Source: Podochytrium sp. JEL0797 | Lineage: Eukaryota; Chytridiomycota; Chytridiomycetes; Chytridiales; Chytriomycetaceae | Reading direction: 5' to 3' | DNA: 20,439 nucleotides | Assembly: GCA_027596195.1 (NCBI GenBank) | Contig: JADGJG010000427.1 | Location: 1-20,439 of the forward strand | Part shown: one piece after another, positions 1-10,597 of the stretch | Numbering within the stretch: position 1 is the stretch's first letter | Layout: each line of letters starts with the position of its first letter | The notes under the pieces: model-generated | What the model saw: the letters and a program-made list of their open reading frames with translations, nothing else | Told to the model about the DNA's origin: nothing | Database searches by the model: none | Position numbers and translations under genes: made by a program

Positions 1-307
<307 letters not shown>

Positions 308-365
308 ACGGAAGGATGTTGTCTTTGTTGTTTTTGTATTTGTTCTGTATAGAGAGGAAGCTCGT

Positions 366-371
366 AATAAA
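366..371 (+). promoter_or_regulatory. Poly(A) signal of histone H4
   Basis: AATAAA lies 59 nt after the H4 stop codon. It suggests a polyadenylated histone mRNA rather than a stem-loop-terminated one. The rest of 308-537 is the convergent 3' region shared with MSH1, and I see no other feature in it. Confidence 0.7.
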
Positions 372-537
372 AACCCGTGGTTCTGATTTGTTTGGTTGTT
401 GTGAAGTGTCCTTTCGGTTTTTCTGTCCAACAAAATTCGAGCTGATACAATCTTCTCCAAAAGATATATTACGTTCACGCATAATAAGCACATGCTCGCA
501 ACTCACGCAGGAGCAAAAGAATAAAAACAAATCCTTG

Positions 538-3500
538 TCATCGCAGCATCTTCCCCAACTCTGCTTCATCCCGCTTCCGAATTTCAACCAGAACGCGTTG
601 CAGTTTCGATGCAGACTGAAGCACGTCAGCCGGCATTCCTTTGTTTTGTGGGAGTGTGTGAGTTGGGGGGGCAAAGCAAAAACAAAAACGCACCCGCCAC
701 CCTTGCCGCTTCGATTCCATACGAGCTTTCAGATACCCCATCTTGGAGCGAATACGAGTACGAGAACTGACCGCTCTGCAAGAAGAAAAAAACAATTCAG
801 GTCCCCAAATCAAAACTCAACAAACAAACAAACCTCCAAAAACTGAATCGCAGTCTTAACACACCTCACCCCTTCCACCCCCGCTCCACCACCCCCCTCC
901 TTCCCAACCTGATACCCCAACACCAACGGCAACTCATGATAATGCGTCGCAAACAAACACAACGCGCGGTTCACATTCAACACACGCTCGAGTACACCAC
1001 ACGCGATCGCGAGTCCATCTTGAGAAGACGTGCCGCGTCCGACTTCGTCCATGATCATGAGGGAGCGGGGTGTCGCGCGGTGGAGGATACGTGCGGTTTC
1101 TTCCATTTCAACCTAGAAACCGTGTGTGAATGGGAGTCGCGGTTAAATTCGCACATGGATCAATTATGATGTTATTTACCCGGAATGTAGACTGATTGGC
1201 CGCAAGGTTGTCACTCGCACCCACACGAGAAAACACGGCGTCAAAGACTCCGATTCTGGCTGACGTGGCTGGGACGTAGAGCCCCGCTTGGGCCATGATG
1301 GCTATCAAGGCCCTACACACAGGATGCAGGTGTCAAGGGATAAGTACCCGTCTCATAAAAAAGAAGTATACTCACACTTGTCGGAGAAACGTGCTTTTTC
1401 CTCCCATGTTGGGCTGTCAAAAAAATTGAGCGACCCAAACAGTGCAAACGGGGCACTTACCCCAGTAATGATCCAAACACGCGTAGTGGGGTCGAGAAAC
1501 AAGTCATTCGACGTGAACTGCCAAAATAATGGTCCCAAAATCAGAATCAAAACAAAAACACAAACAAACTTCATACCGAATTTGATCTCAACAACTGCAT
1601 GTTTTCAACGACGGGGTGTCTCGATCCTTTCAATTCCATGACGCATCTACGAGGAGATAATGCATGAGTAGTCTCATCCAGGAAACGCGTCCAAAAAAAA
1701 ACAAACTTACTCGTCAACAATCTCGGGTTTGCAATACCCCCATTTTGTCGCAAGATATGCCATCGAAACGGCCACATCGAGTTCGGCAACGGCTTCTGAA
1801 GTGGTCACAATGGATTGAGTCTCGTTGCGAATCTGTTGAGAAAAAATGAACAACTGTTGAGAAAAATATCCAAGAAAACGAAAAATAAAACTGAGAAAAA
1901 GAGGGAAAACCTTTTGACAAGCTTCTTCAAACACTTTCATTTCCGCTTGCACCTCTTGCTCGTGAATCGCTTTTTGCTTCAAAAAAAGTTCCGTCCATTC
2001 CTGCAAGAGAACAGAAAACCAAATTTGAGCCCAAGAAGCGTGCATGCTGCCCCTCTCATGAATACTCAACGTCGTGTCGGAACTTTGTCTGGTTCGTATG
2101 CTTCTGTCGCACCAATCCTCCGACCAAGCGATCTCCCTGCACAGCCATCAGCACGCTCTCATTCTTGTTGTGTTTGACGAGAATGCACGGGCCGTCCTTC
2201 TTGTCCTCTGTTAACACGACGTCCACGCCTTTTCCCCAAACACAGGGGAGTAAAAAAAAAGATTTCAGCAACTCCCGTCAGCACCCACACAACACACACA
2301 AAAGATCACGAGAAATCGAATGCGAGGGAGAAAATACTCACCATACATCCCCACAAGCTTCCCCTTCAACGCCTCCACCATCCCCCCACACTCCCTCTTC
2401 CTCCTCCTCCACAAATCAACCTGCTCCGAAACCCCATCCCCAATCGTCCCGGCCTTCCACACCCGCGATTTCATCAACTTTCCCACCTCACTCCCCCCCA
2501 CATCCCCCCTCTCCGCCGCCTCCCGCTCCTGCTCTACAACCCTCACAAACAACGTCTTGTACCCTTCCACAAGCCCCATCGGCGGCACCAACCTCTCCAC
2601 CACCTCTCTCACCTCCCCATCCCCACTTGCACCCGCAAACAATTGCAAAAGGTCTCTCCGCATCGCATCGCACGATTCAAGGCTTTGAAGGAGCTGCATG
2701 ACGTGAATGGGTTGTGCGCTGCGCAGGTGGAGACGTTGGAGGCATCGTTCGAGGTCGCGGATTTGAGTGAGGTGGTGTTGGGTTGTGGCGAGGGATGGGG
2801 AGGAAGTGGGGAGGGTGTGGAAGGAGGAGATGAGGGCGTGGCGGCGGTGGATTTCGGGGAGGTGGGTTGATGGGGATTCTGGGGGGTGGGGTTGTTTTGT
2901 TGTTAGGGAGGGTTTTTTTTGAGAGAGACAGAGAGAGTGGGATTGTGATTGAGGCGGGGTTCGGGACTCAACTCAATCGCGACACGAGCAACCGCTCGCC
3001 TTGACTCGTTTTTGTCTGATTCATTTCTGAAACCAACGACCCCTTCTTGTCTTGCTCGCGAATCGTTTTGACAATCTCCAAACTCGTCATGGACGCCGAA
3101 TCGATATGCATGATCCCCGATCGGTTCGTCAAACCATCCTCCTCGTCACCACCACGCGTTGCAGCATGCACCCCACCAGAATGCACATTAAAATGCGGCT
3201 CCAACCCACAAAACAGCTCGTCCAGGTACAAAAAGAGAGCACCCGCAGCCAACAGCGAGACCCGCGTGGCCGGTTGTCCCAACAACTTGAGCGACGCGCC
3301 TTTTCCAGATTCACTCAACCGCATCGCTTGCGCCGTGAAATCCGTCGCTTTCAGTGAATATTTCACAGCCGTCATGGGATCCAACCGCGTTTGAACGCGT
3401 GCACAGTGGGATAGGCAAGCTTCCGGGTTCGGGGCACGGAAAGTGAGTTGGGTTCCGTCCATTTGGTTCTTTTCGAGCACGATTCGACGCACGGAAGCGG

Positions 3501-4467
3501 GGAGGTGGTGTTCGGGAAGGGCCACGATTTCGGTTGGGGAGATACGCGCGAGATCGGACGCGAGGGAGGATTCGTGCGATTCAAAGACGAAAAATTCGCC
3601 GGTTGTGATGTCGGTCCAGGAGAGGCCGATTCGATGGTTTTCGTTGTTTTCGGAGGGCAGGACGGCGAGGGAGAGGAGGAAGCAGTTTCCGCGCAGCGAG
3701 TCAGTCGCGGTGGGGGAGTCGTCTGCGGCCGAGAGCAGCGGGGCGCCTTTTGTCACGATGCGTGTGATGGCGCGGGTAAAGTTTTTGTTTTGGGACATGA
3801 GGTCTTTGGAGACTGTTGAGGTGGTCAGCTTTTTTGGTGTGTGTTGTTTTGATTTGTTTACCTTGGTCGGCGATGGCCACCTTGAAGCCATTATCGACGA
3901 GGCGGGCCACGTAGCGATCGATGGAAGCGAGGGGAAAGCCGCAGCGACGCGGCTCGGCAGTGCCAATGTGCAGGTCGAGGAGGGCGGCGAGGGCGTCGAG
4001 TTGCAGCGTGTTTGGCAGGGCGTATTCGTAGGCCTCGTAGAAGCCGCCGACCTGATGCGAGAAGAGAGAGCGGGCATGAGAACAATAAGTCTAGGTAGGA
4101 AGACTAGGGAAAGCACTAGACAAAGACTCGCCTGGGTAAACAGCACTTCGGCATCGCCAAGCCGCGCGTGGATTCGCGCAATCTCGCCACGCAGCGACGA
4201 CGCGTCTTCAGGCGCAGCCTTTGTCTTTGCCTTGTTCTTGTCTGTAGAAGAAGTAGAAGAAGACGAAGGAGAAGGAGAAGAAGCCAACACGACTTGCGCC
4301 TCGCTTCCCGCAACGCGCACGCGAGACACGGACGCCACTGCGCTCTTGGCCTGGCGCTTCAGCAGCCGGCTGAGTGCCGAAGATGACGAGGCGCAGCGTA
4401 CTGGTGCCAGTCCGAGTCGGAGTGCGCGTGGCGCTACACCAACGAGTCGAAGCATGATTTCGGACAA
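538..4467 (-). CDS. MSH1: MSH1, mitochondrial DNA mismatch-repair MutS homologue
   Basis: MutS-family ATPase that recognises mismatches in mitochondrial DNA. Exons run 4467-4132, 4051-3862, 3812-2973, 2878-2342, 2228-2071, 2000-1911, 1832-1711, 1646-1577, 1517-1461, 1413-1376, 1312-1180, 1112-834, 775-694 and 638-538. Together they make 3033 nt (1010 aa), close to yeast Msh1. The N-terminus ([15 protein letters not shown], Arg/Ser/Ala-rich) looks like a mitochondrial presequence. Mismatch-binding FYE is at residues 116-118, Walker A (GPNMGGKST) at about 800-808, the [16 protein letters not shown] signature near 840-855, and Walker B (MIMDE) at 876-880. There is no plant-type GIY-YIG domain. 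The start could be Met1 (4467) or Met5 (4455), and both keep the presequence. Intron 1 is GC-AG, and intron 9 splits Walker A. Only 99 bp separate this start from the arrestin gene's stop. Confidence 0.97.
4052..4131 (-). other. Non-canonical GC-AG intron (MSH1 intron 1)
   Basis: The exon ends CAG at 4132 and the intron begins GCGAGT. It ends ATCAG at 4052, and the next exon starts GTCGGCGGC. Removing these 80 nt joins LFTQ to VGGFYE, the expected MutS domain I motif, in phase 0. No GT donor at this place keeps that motif intact. The other introns I modelled in the window all use GT. Confidence 0.85.
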
Positions 4468-4566
4468 ATTGAAAAAGTGGTTGGTCGCCCGACTTCATTC
4501 GCGGACTTTCTTTCGTCATTTCATCATTATATAAAACAAAAACAAACTCTATAAAACTACCTTACA

Positions 4567-6524
4567 TCACTTCCCAAGCGCAAGCAAAATCTTGCGCCGC
4601 ATCCCAAACGAACCCACGCCAATCTCCTCCAAATCCTCAGGACTCAAACTCATCAACACCTTCCCATCAATCCCATGATTCTGGAAATTCACCAACACAT
4701 CCACCGTACATCCCAACTCATGCAACCAGTTCCCAACCTCCTTCACAGACCACGACGCGTCCGGATGCATCATCATGTCCTCCGAGATTCGAATGTCCAC
4801 CGCATCGTCGCGTAAATCCATGGCTTGCAACTCGTTTAGTAAGAACGAAAACCCGCCGTACTGATCGCCCTTGATGACTGGAGACGAGTGGAGCCGGACC
4901 AGTGGCACGTTTGGTTCCGTTTGCTGCACGACGGGTTGCGCAATGCATACAGCGCTTGCTTGACGCATCAAAAGTGGCGGAGAGTAGACCGTGTTGAGGG
5001 AATCCGAACGCGGGCTGAACGCTTTGTAGTTTTGAGAAGAAAAGGATTCGTTGCGTCGGCGTTGAGAAGGGGGAGTCGCAAGCGACTTGGACCTTTGCAT
5101 TTGCTTTGAACCGGGTGCGGTGCCGCCGGAAAGAACTGGAACAAGCACGATGGGAATCTCGTAGTGCACGTTCGGGGTCTCGCTGTCGTCGAGGATAATT
5201 TCCAATCTGTCAAATATGAAAGAAGATTGAGTGGAAGTTCTCAAAACCGGAGAGGGGAGTAAAACCAACCTCAGAACCGTCTTGACAGAGATCAAAGCAG
5301 ATTCAATTGACGGTTGAGCAATTTCTGGATCCACCAACAGAAAAAGCCGTCTCATCAAAGGCTCGGTCCCATCCTCGCCTCCAATTTTGATCAAAGGGAA
5401 GCTTTGAGACATTTCCTAGAAAGGAGAACCCACATCAGATACAAAGCAATTGTACTTCACCCTCTAAACCAAACACTCACCGAAAGCGGTCTCGGAATCG
5501 GAGCCTGCGCCCCCGTATTATCAATCGCCAAATACGAAGCCACCGTCCTCAAACTCGCATTAAACATCCTCAACCTCGCATCCCCAGGCGTCTCCGTAAT
5601 CCCCAAGTTCAATTCAAGCGTTTCCCCAACCACCAAAATCCTACGCGGAATCTGAACCGAATATGCCACCTTGTCGCCCGTCGCGGCAGCTTGGTGAAAG
5701 ATTTGACTCGGGGACTCGAGGAGCTTGGTTTTGGCGGATTCGGGCATGCGGATCGTGACGGCGGTTTCGGTTTCGTAGGAGCTGCGGAGAAGGCGCATGC
5801 CCTCTTGCGTGAGGATGGTGCATTTGATGTAATATTGGATCTGGGGTTCCGGAGAACAGGAGAGCATTAGGGCAATATTCTCAACACCAATCACGCGCGC
5901 CTCACAGACTGAGACTCGAGGTACATTCCACAACAACCAAACAGAATACTTTCAACTTACGGATCCATGCACAGTGCTATAACTCGGCGGAAGCTGATTC
6001 TTTGACAAATTGAACGTGAACGGAAACGCCAAATTTCCTCCAATCGGGTTCGGGTTCAACGTATCGTCCGATTCATACACAATTTCAACCATGTTTTGAA
6101 AGATTCGCTGATACAAAACGTGTTAAAACGGAGAGAGGGGAGTTCGTCCAACGAGAATCAAAAACAGTGCCCGAAAAACTCACCCCAGCACGGTTAATCT
6201 TGTACCCCGAGCTTTCGGGCTTGACCGCCAAACGAAGTGGACCTTCCCAGCAGGTTTCGCAATACCCACGAAACTCAATCTGGATGCGAACGCTCTTGAG
6301 CGGCTTCGAAAGCCTGAGCAGAACGGCTCCGTCGAGTTGTGATTCGACCCCCCATCCTCCATCAACAATGATGCGACCATCGGGGGTGAGATTGGCGCCT
6401 TTGCCAACGACTCTGTGGTGAGCAAGTTAGGATCGTGAACTGTGGTCTCTTGGAGGATACCACGGATTGGAACCACTTACTGGAATGACTGGATATAAGA
6501 GGATACGGCGGGTGCGCTGGCCAT
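4567..6524 (-). CDS. Arrestin-fold protein with C-terminal SAM domain
   Basis: Probable membrane-trafficking or signalling adaptor. Exons are 6524-6481, 6412-6184, 6107-5961, 5840-5481, 5415-5270 and 5206-4567, giving 1566 nt and 521 aa. Residues 1 to about 150 look like an arrestin N-domain (VVGKGANLTPDG, IEFRGYCETCW, LAFPFTFNL, LPPSY). Residues 150-330 look like an arrestin C-domain (IQYYIKCTI, VQIPRRILVVGETLELNL, VLRLEI, IPIVLVP). A Ser/Arg-rich linker follows. Residues 460-521 form a SAM domain (SWSVKEVGNWLHELG, IDGKVLMSLSPEDLEEIGV, MRRKILLAL). The start was chosen because MASAPAV is the only ATG in frame with exon 2 after splicing; the longer reading from 6630 does not join in frame. PPSY sits in the structural LPPSY turn, so it need not be a Rsp5-binding motif. 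Arrestin-SAM proteins are known from Dictyostelium. The cargo is unknown. Confidence 0.9.
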
Positions 6525-6686
6525 CGGTGGTCCAATTTGCTGGGGTGGATTTTTCTTGGGTTTTCTGCCCACGCGCCGAATTGATGGGTGGGGTTGGGGG
6601 TGGGTGCGTGCCGACTTTTCGCATCTCCATCTTGCAACCCAGAAAAAAAGTGATCTGGGGAAAATTGCAAAGCTGTTAATGTCTGA

Positions 6687-6721
<35 letters not shown>

Positions 6722-6734
6722 TGTGTGTGTGTGT
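6687..6734. repeat. GT dinucleotide microsatellite in a divergent promoter
   Basis: Roughly 24 GT units, interrupted once by AT at 6715-6716. They lie between the arrestin-SAM start (6524, minus) and the CNS1 start (6831, plus), inside the 306-bp shared upstream region. The rest of that region is T-rich just before the CNS1 ATG and shows no clear TATA box. Confidence 0.95.
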
Positions 6735-6830
6735 TTTTATAATGTGTAAATGTGTAAATGGAAAAGTGTTGTGTTATGCTGATTTCCCAGTTTTTTTCTT
6801 TTTGGTTTTTTTTCTCACAAGTCATCACAA

Positions 6831-8256
6831 ATGAGCGAAACGTTTGGCCCCCAACGCAAAGCCGTCCCCGATCTCGAGGACATGCTCAAGTCCACTCCAC
6901 TTTTCATGCAATCCATGGACGACGCCACCGACAACGACACACTGGCCGCGATCCAGTCACTCATCTATGACGGCACTCCCGAAGGTGCGACTCAGTTTTC
7001 CTCCCATCCCGCAACTCTTCTTGAACTAAGACCTCTCTTCATTGTGTTGAAACACAGAAATGGCCCTCAACTTCAAGGAACAAGGAAACGAGGCGTTCCA
7101 AGCCGGAAAGTCGCAGTACCAGAGCGCTGTCGAGTTTTACTCCAAGGGAATTGCAGCCAAATCGTCCGATGCGGAACTCAACTCGGTGTTGCATTCGAAT
7201 AGGGCAGCTGTGAACTTGGAATTGGGTACGCGCGCGGGGGGTGTTTATCGGTTTGGGAGAGTGTTAGATTTGTCATTTCGACCGCATCTTTGGCGTTCGA
7301 AAACCTTCCATACAAGCTTTTCGTTGGAACTATACGCGAATATCTGATCTAAATCCCTCTACTATATCTACAGGCAACTTCCGTAAAGTTCTCAACGATT
7401 GTAGCGACGCGATCAAACTGAACCCAAAGAACGTCAAAGCCTTTTACCGATCCACTAAAGCTCTCTACTCGCTCGACCGCATTGCGGAGGCCAGAAACGC
7501 ATGCAAGTTGGGACTCGAGGTAAGAAATAACAACCCGCGCCGCTCTATGAGAAAGAAACGACTGGCCCTAACCGCCGGTTACCCTCCCGCAAACAGCTCG
7601 ATCCCACCAACAAACCCCTCCTCACCCTCTCCCAACAAATCGAAAAGCGCCATGAATCTCTGACAGCCTCCAAACTCGCGGCCCAAGCGCGCGAAAAGGC
7701 AGCCAAAGACCACGAACGCCTCCTCTGGTCCACCATCGCGTCCCGCAACGTGACGACCGTATCCGCCTTGAAACCCACGGACCATAAAGACGAGAAAAAA
7801 AAATCCATGGCCGCTCCCGCTTCGCTTGAGACGCATAAACCGTCGTTGGACCCGGAGACCAACACGTTGTCGTACCCCGTCGTGTTTTTGTACCCCGAAC
7901 ACACACTCAGCGATTACATTGCTGCGTTCCACGAACAAGACACGTTCCAAGACCATTTGGACGAAATGTTTGCCCCCGCGAATCGACCACCCTGGGATAC
8001 AACAGGCGCGTACACCCCCGACGTGCTCGACGTGTACTTTGAGACGCGGCCTGATTTGGACGCGGAAGCGAAAGGGAAAGTGTACCATGCGGATGTGAAT
8101 GGGAAGCGCAAGTTGATGAAGGTGGATCCGGCGAGTCAGTTGGGAGATGTGCTTGCGAGTGAGGCGTTTCGGTTGGTGGATGGGGTCGCGAGCTTTTTTG
8201 TCTTGAGTCGCTCGAGTGGGGCGTTTTTGAAGCATTTCCGGAAACAGTACAAATAA
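6831..8256 (+). CDS. CNS1: CNS1/TTC4-type TPR co-chaperone of Hsp90/Hsp70
   Basis: Cytosolic co-chaperone that holds the C-terminal tails of Hsp90/Hsp70 through TPR repeats. Exons are 6831-6984, 7058-7225, 7374-7519 and 7597-8256, totalling 1128 nt and 375 aa, which matches yeast Cns1 and human TTC4. The N-terminus is acidic (DLEDMLKSTPLFM). TPR motifs run from about 53 to 165. They carry likely carboxylate-clamp residues in NFKEQGNEAF, HSNRAAVNLELG and VKAFYRSTKALY. The C-terminal wheel domain, about 235-375, starts at SYPVVFLYPEH and ends FLKHFRKQYK. All introns are GT-AG (73, 148 and 77 nt). The start ATG follows ATCACAA and is the first in frame. The gene converges on the RNPS1-like gene, with 92 bp between the stops. 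Confidence 0.97.
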
Positions 8257-8302
8257 TCACAATACAGTATAAGGCTTCTCTTGCACACACACACACGCAC
8301 GC

Positions 8303-8308
8303 TTTATT
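8303..8308 (-). promoter_or_regulatory. Poly(A) signal of the RNPS1-like gene
   Basis: TTTATT on the plus strand is AATAAA on the minus strand, about 41 nt past the RNPS1-like stop. Cleavage here would put its mRNA end within about 50 nt of the CNS1 stop, so the two 3' UTRs probably overlap. Confidence 0.65.
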
Positions 8309-8348
8309 CTTGTTCACCAAAAATGAGCAAGATATCAGTCCCATATTT

Positions 8349-9467
8349 TCATCTTCTCCTGTCATCAGGACTGCGGCTTCTGTCTCTTGCCACTCTCCCA
8401 GCCATACCCCCTGCCAGACCACGCGGGTAATCCCGAGGAGGAGGCCCACGTCGATCACGACCATCATATCCACCACCACGGGGAGGTGGTCCCCCGTACC
8501 GGTCATCACGCGAATCATAACCACGGTATCTGTCGCCTCCAGGGCCACCCCGAATCGGTCCACGAATCGGCCCACCCCCAGCACCCCTCTCGCCTCCATA
8601 TCCACCGCCTCTCGAATACCCACCACCCCCTCTTCCACTCGGGTAATCTCTCCCACCTCCGCCGGAATACGGCCGTCTTCGCTCCTCAATCACAGCCGGC
8701 AAGGGCGTCTTGGCGCGCGTGGCCTTGACCTGGACCCCATCAATCCACGCACCATTCAAAGCCTCAAAACAGACATCCACGTCCTTTTCCGAATAAAACT
8801 CGAGCGTAGCCGTCGCACGGGAACCTGCGTTCTCAAACGAGACTTGTTTGAGCAAGTTGGTGGATACAGAGGCGGCGGCCACGTCTTCAGAAGAGGAGGA
8901 AGCCGGGAGGAGAAAGTGGGCCACGATTTCGAGGAGGTGGGGCTTTGTGACGGATCTTGTGAGCGGGTGGAGCGAGATGCGGTCGGGGAGGGGTTTGGGG
9001 GCTGGGCGGTAGGTGTCGGTGTGGTCGCGGCGGGGTGGCGGGGAGCGGGAGTAGCGGCGGCGGTGGCGGTCGCGGGAACGAGAGCGAGAGCGGGAGCGGG
9101 ACGAGGTGGACGAGTAGCTGGTGATTGAGTGAGTAACAGGGCAAAAGAAAAAGAAAACAAATAAAAGGCATCACCTCGAGTAGGAGCCGCTGCTGCTGCT
9201 GCGCGACGAGTACGAACTGCGGCTGCTGCGCGAAGAAGACGAAGACGAGGAGAGACTGCGGCGGCGACGGCGGCGCGACACGCTGCGACTACGGCTCCGG
9301 CTGCGGCTGCGCAACGAACTGCGCGACGACCGCGAAGAAGACCGCGAAAGAGAGCGGCTCATGCGGCGTCCGCGTGTCTTGGGCACTGTCTCGCCACGAG
9401 GGGTGTCTTTCGTGGCGTCTTTAGAGGAGGCTTTGGCCACGGGTGCTGGCCCAGAAGTGTTGGCCAT
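8349..9467 (-). CDS. RNPS1: RNPS1/SR45-like RNA-binding protein (RS domain, RRM, RGG tail)
   Basis: Likely nuclear splicing or exon-junction factor of the ASAP/PSAP type. Exons are 9467-9175 and 9117-8349 (1062 nt, 353 aa). The N-terminal 130 residues are a long Arg-Ser domain, partly encoded by serine runs. An RRM covers about 143-225. Its start, DRISLHPLTRSVTKPHLLEI, closely follows the LTRNVTKDH pattern typical of RNPS1, and it ends ALNGAWIDGVQVKATRAK. A Gly/Arg/Tyr-rich tail with many RGG and DRYGG units ends SRSPDDRRR. The RNP-1 strand reads ATATLEF and lacks the usual aromatics. The start ATGGCC at 9467 follows an A/T run. It is divergent from RPS28. A generic SR protein is the alternative, but the LTR-VTK motif favours RNPS1. 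Confidence 0.88.
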
Positions 9468-9783
9468 GTTTTTTTTTAGCAATCTGTTCTTGGCTGCATT
9501 CCCACCACAATTCTTCGATTTTTTATACTGAGAGTATGGAAGAGAGCATGATACCCTATGGGATAGGGAGAGGGTGGTTTCCTTTAGCGTCTTCTGACTC
9601 CTCACTTTTTCAAAGTTTTTCATTTGAATATGGAGGCAATGCCGCAATAGGAGGAAATGGAAGAGGTCCTCACGAACGCGTTGGGAAACCGGAAAGCGTG
9701 CGGAATTGGAGAGGCAGAAGCAGACAGAGGAGGAAGGAGGAGAGGTGGCGCGGCTTCCTTTTTCCCCCTCTCGAATCGTCAAA

Positions 9784-10485
9784 ATGGTTAGCGGTCTGCC
9801 CAACGGCCCCACCTCCATCCCCATGCCAGCACCACCTCCCATCCCATTAGACTGCACCAGAGAGATCGTTACTGTCACGTTGCGTGGTTCTGCTTGCCGT
9901 TTAGAACCGAGTGATGGAGGGATGGACCTGTGACGGCGAGACAGTGATGGATTGAGATGCCGTCACGGGTGAAACTCACACCGCCGAGCGACACCTATGC
10001 GCTTCCAAGCGAATGCTGCTCGTTCTCTCAGCACATCCGAGAAAGTTGCTCTGCTGTGAATAGCGGCGATACTGGACGAATGACTCGCAACGTGCTACGG
10101 CTTCGAACTCACTCGGACAGACCGCCAAACGGCGAGCATGCGTCGTCCAATTCCTTCCATCCATCCTCTCGAACCTCGAATCTCTACACATATATATGCA
10201 CTCTCCATCTCTCTCTGAACCCACGTTCTTCTCGACTCTAATCATCGAAACCTCTCCCCCCAATCCCCACTCCCCCTGCAGGAAGGAAAGAACGCTGCCC
10301 CCAAGCTCGCCAAGGTCACCAAGGTTCTCGGACGTACCGGATCCCGCGGAGGTGTCACCCAAGTCCGTGTCGAATTCATTGACGACTCTTCCCGTTCCAT
10401 CGTGCGTAACGTCAAGGGACCCGTGCGTGAGGGAGATGTGTTGACCCTCCTCGAATCTGAGCGTGAAGCCCGTCGCCTCAGATGA
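9784..10485 (+). CDS. RPS28: 40S ribosomal protein S28 (eS28)
   Basis: Small-subunit protein near the mRNA exit and E site. Exon 2 (10282-10485) reads [20 protein letters not shown] and continues through [31 protein letters not shown] and ends EREARRLR, the near-invariant eS28 C-terminus. Exon 2 has no ATG at its start. The only suitable one is ATG at 9784-9786, directly followed by GTTAGC, so exon 1 contributes only Met. The spliced product is 68 aa, between yeast (67) and human (69). The 495-nt intron (9787-10281) ends CTGCAG, with a CTAAT branch-like site at 10238-10242. It is divergent from the RNPS1-like gene, with 316 bp between starts. The protein identity is secure; the exon 1 assignment is very likely. 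Confidence 0.96.
9787..10281 (+). other. Long first intron of RPS28, immediately after the start codon
   Basis: At 495 nt it is more than three times longer than any other modelled intron here. It holds the hairpin at 9927-9969. I looked for an intronic box C/D snoRNA, but the TGATGG matches lack a proper C box and no D box is suitably spaced. No open frame in it looks like a protein. Confidence 0.85.
9927..9969 (+). other. Hairpin inside the RPS28 intron
   Basis: CCTGTGACGGC (9927-9937) pairs with GCCGTCACGGG (9959-9969). This gives an 11-bp stem with a single T-G wobble and a 21-nt loop. It could be a splicing or feedback element, or chance. Confidence 0.6.
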
Positions 10486-10591
10486 ACGTGTTTTTGTCCT
10501 TTCAATATCTGCCAGTCGCCTTTCGAAATGCCAAATTTTTTGTTCTTGCTCTTGTGGAGGGAGGATGAGGGGTGGGGAGTTGGAAGCGCGA

Positions 10592-10597
10592 AATAAA
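10592..10597 (+). promoter_or_regulatory. Poly(A) signal of RPS28
   Basis: AATAAA lies 107 nt after the RPS28 stop codon, in the convergent gap (10486-10787) with RRP40. I see no gene in that gap. Confidence 0.65.

Noticed and set aside
901..908. Earlier splice donor in MSH1 exon 12 at TATCAG|GTTGGG.
   Set aside because: Reading on to 834 retains [12 protein letters not shown], which fits the MutS segment between the HYHEL motif and the [11 protein letters not shown] motif. The intron was therefore placed at 776-833.
3443..4534. A 363-codon open frame on the plus strand opposite MSH1.
   Set aside because: It is the shadow of the GC-rich MSH1 exons. It has no family motifs, and MSH1 is secure on the other strand.
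6481..6630. Arrestin gene start at MEMRKVGTHPP (6630).
   Set aside because: Its frame does not join exon 2 through the GTAAGT donor and CACAG acceptor. The frame starting MASAPAV does.
7579..9128. Long open frames antisense to CNS1 and the RNPS1-like gene.
   Set aside because: They run through known exons of two well-supported genes, and their composition mirrors low-complexity RS/RGG codons.
9900..9980. Box C/D snoRNA in the RPS28 intron.
   Set aside because: Only TGATGG matches are present, with no correct C box (RTGATGA) plus a CTGA D box at a suitable distance.
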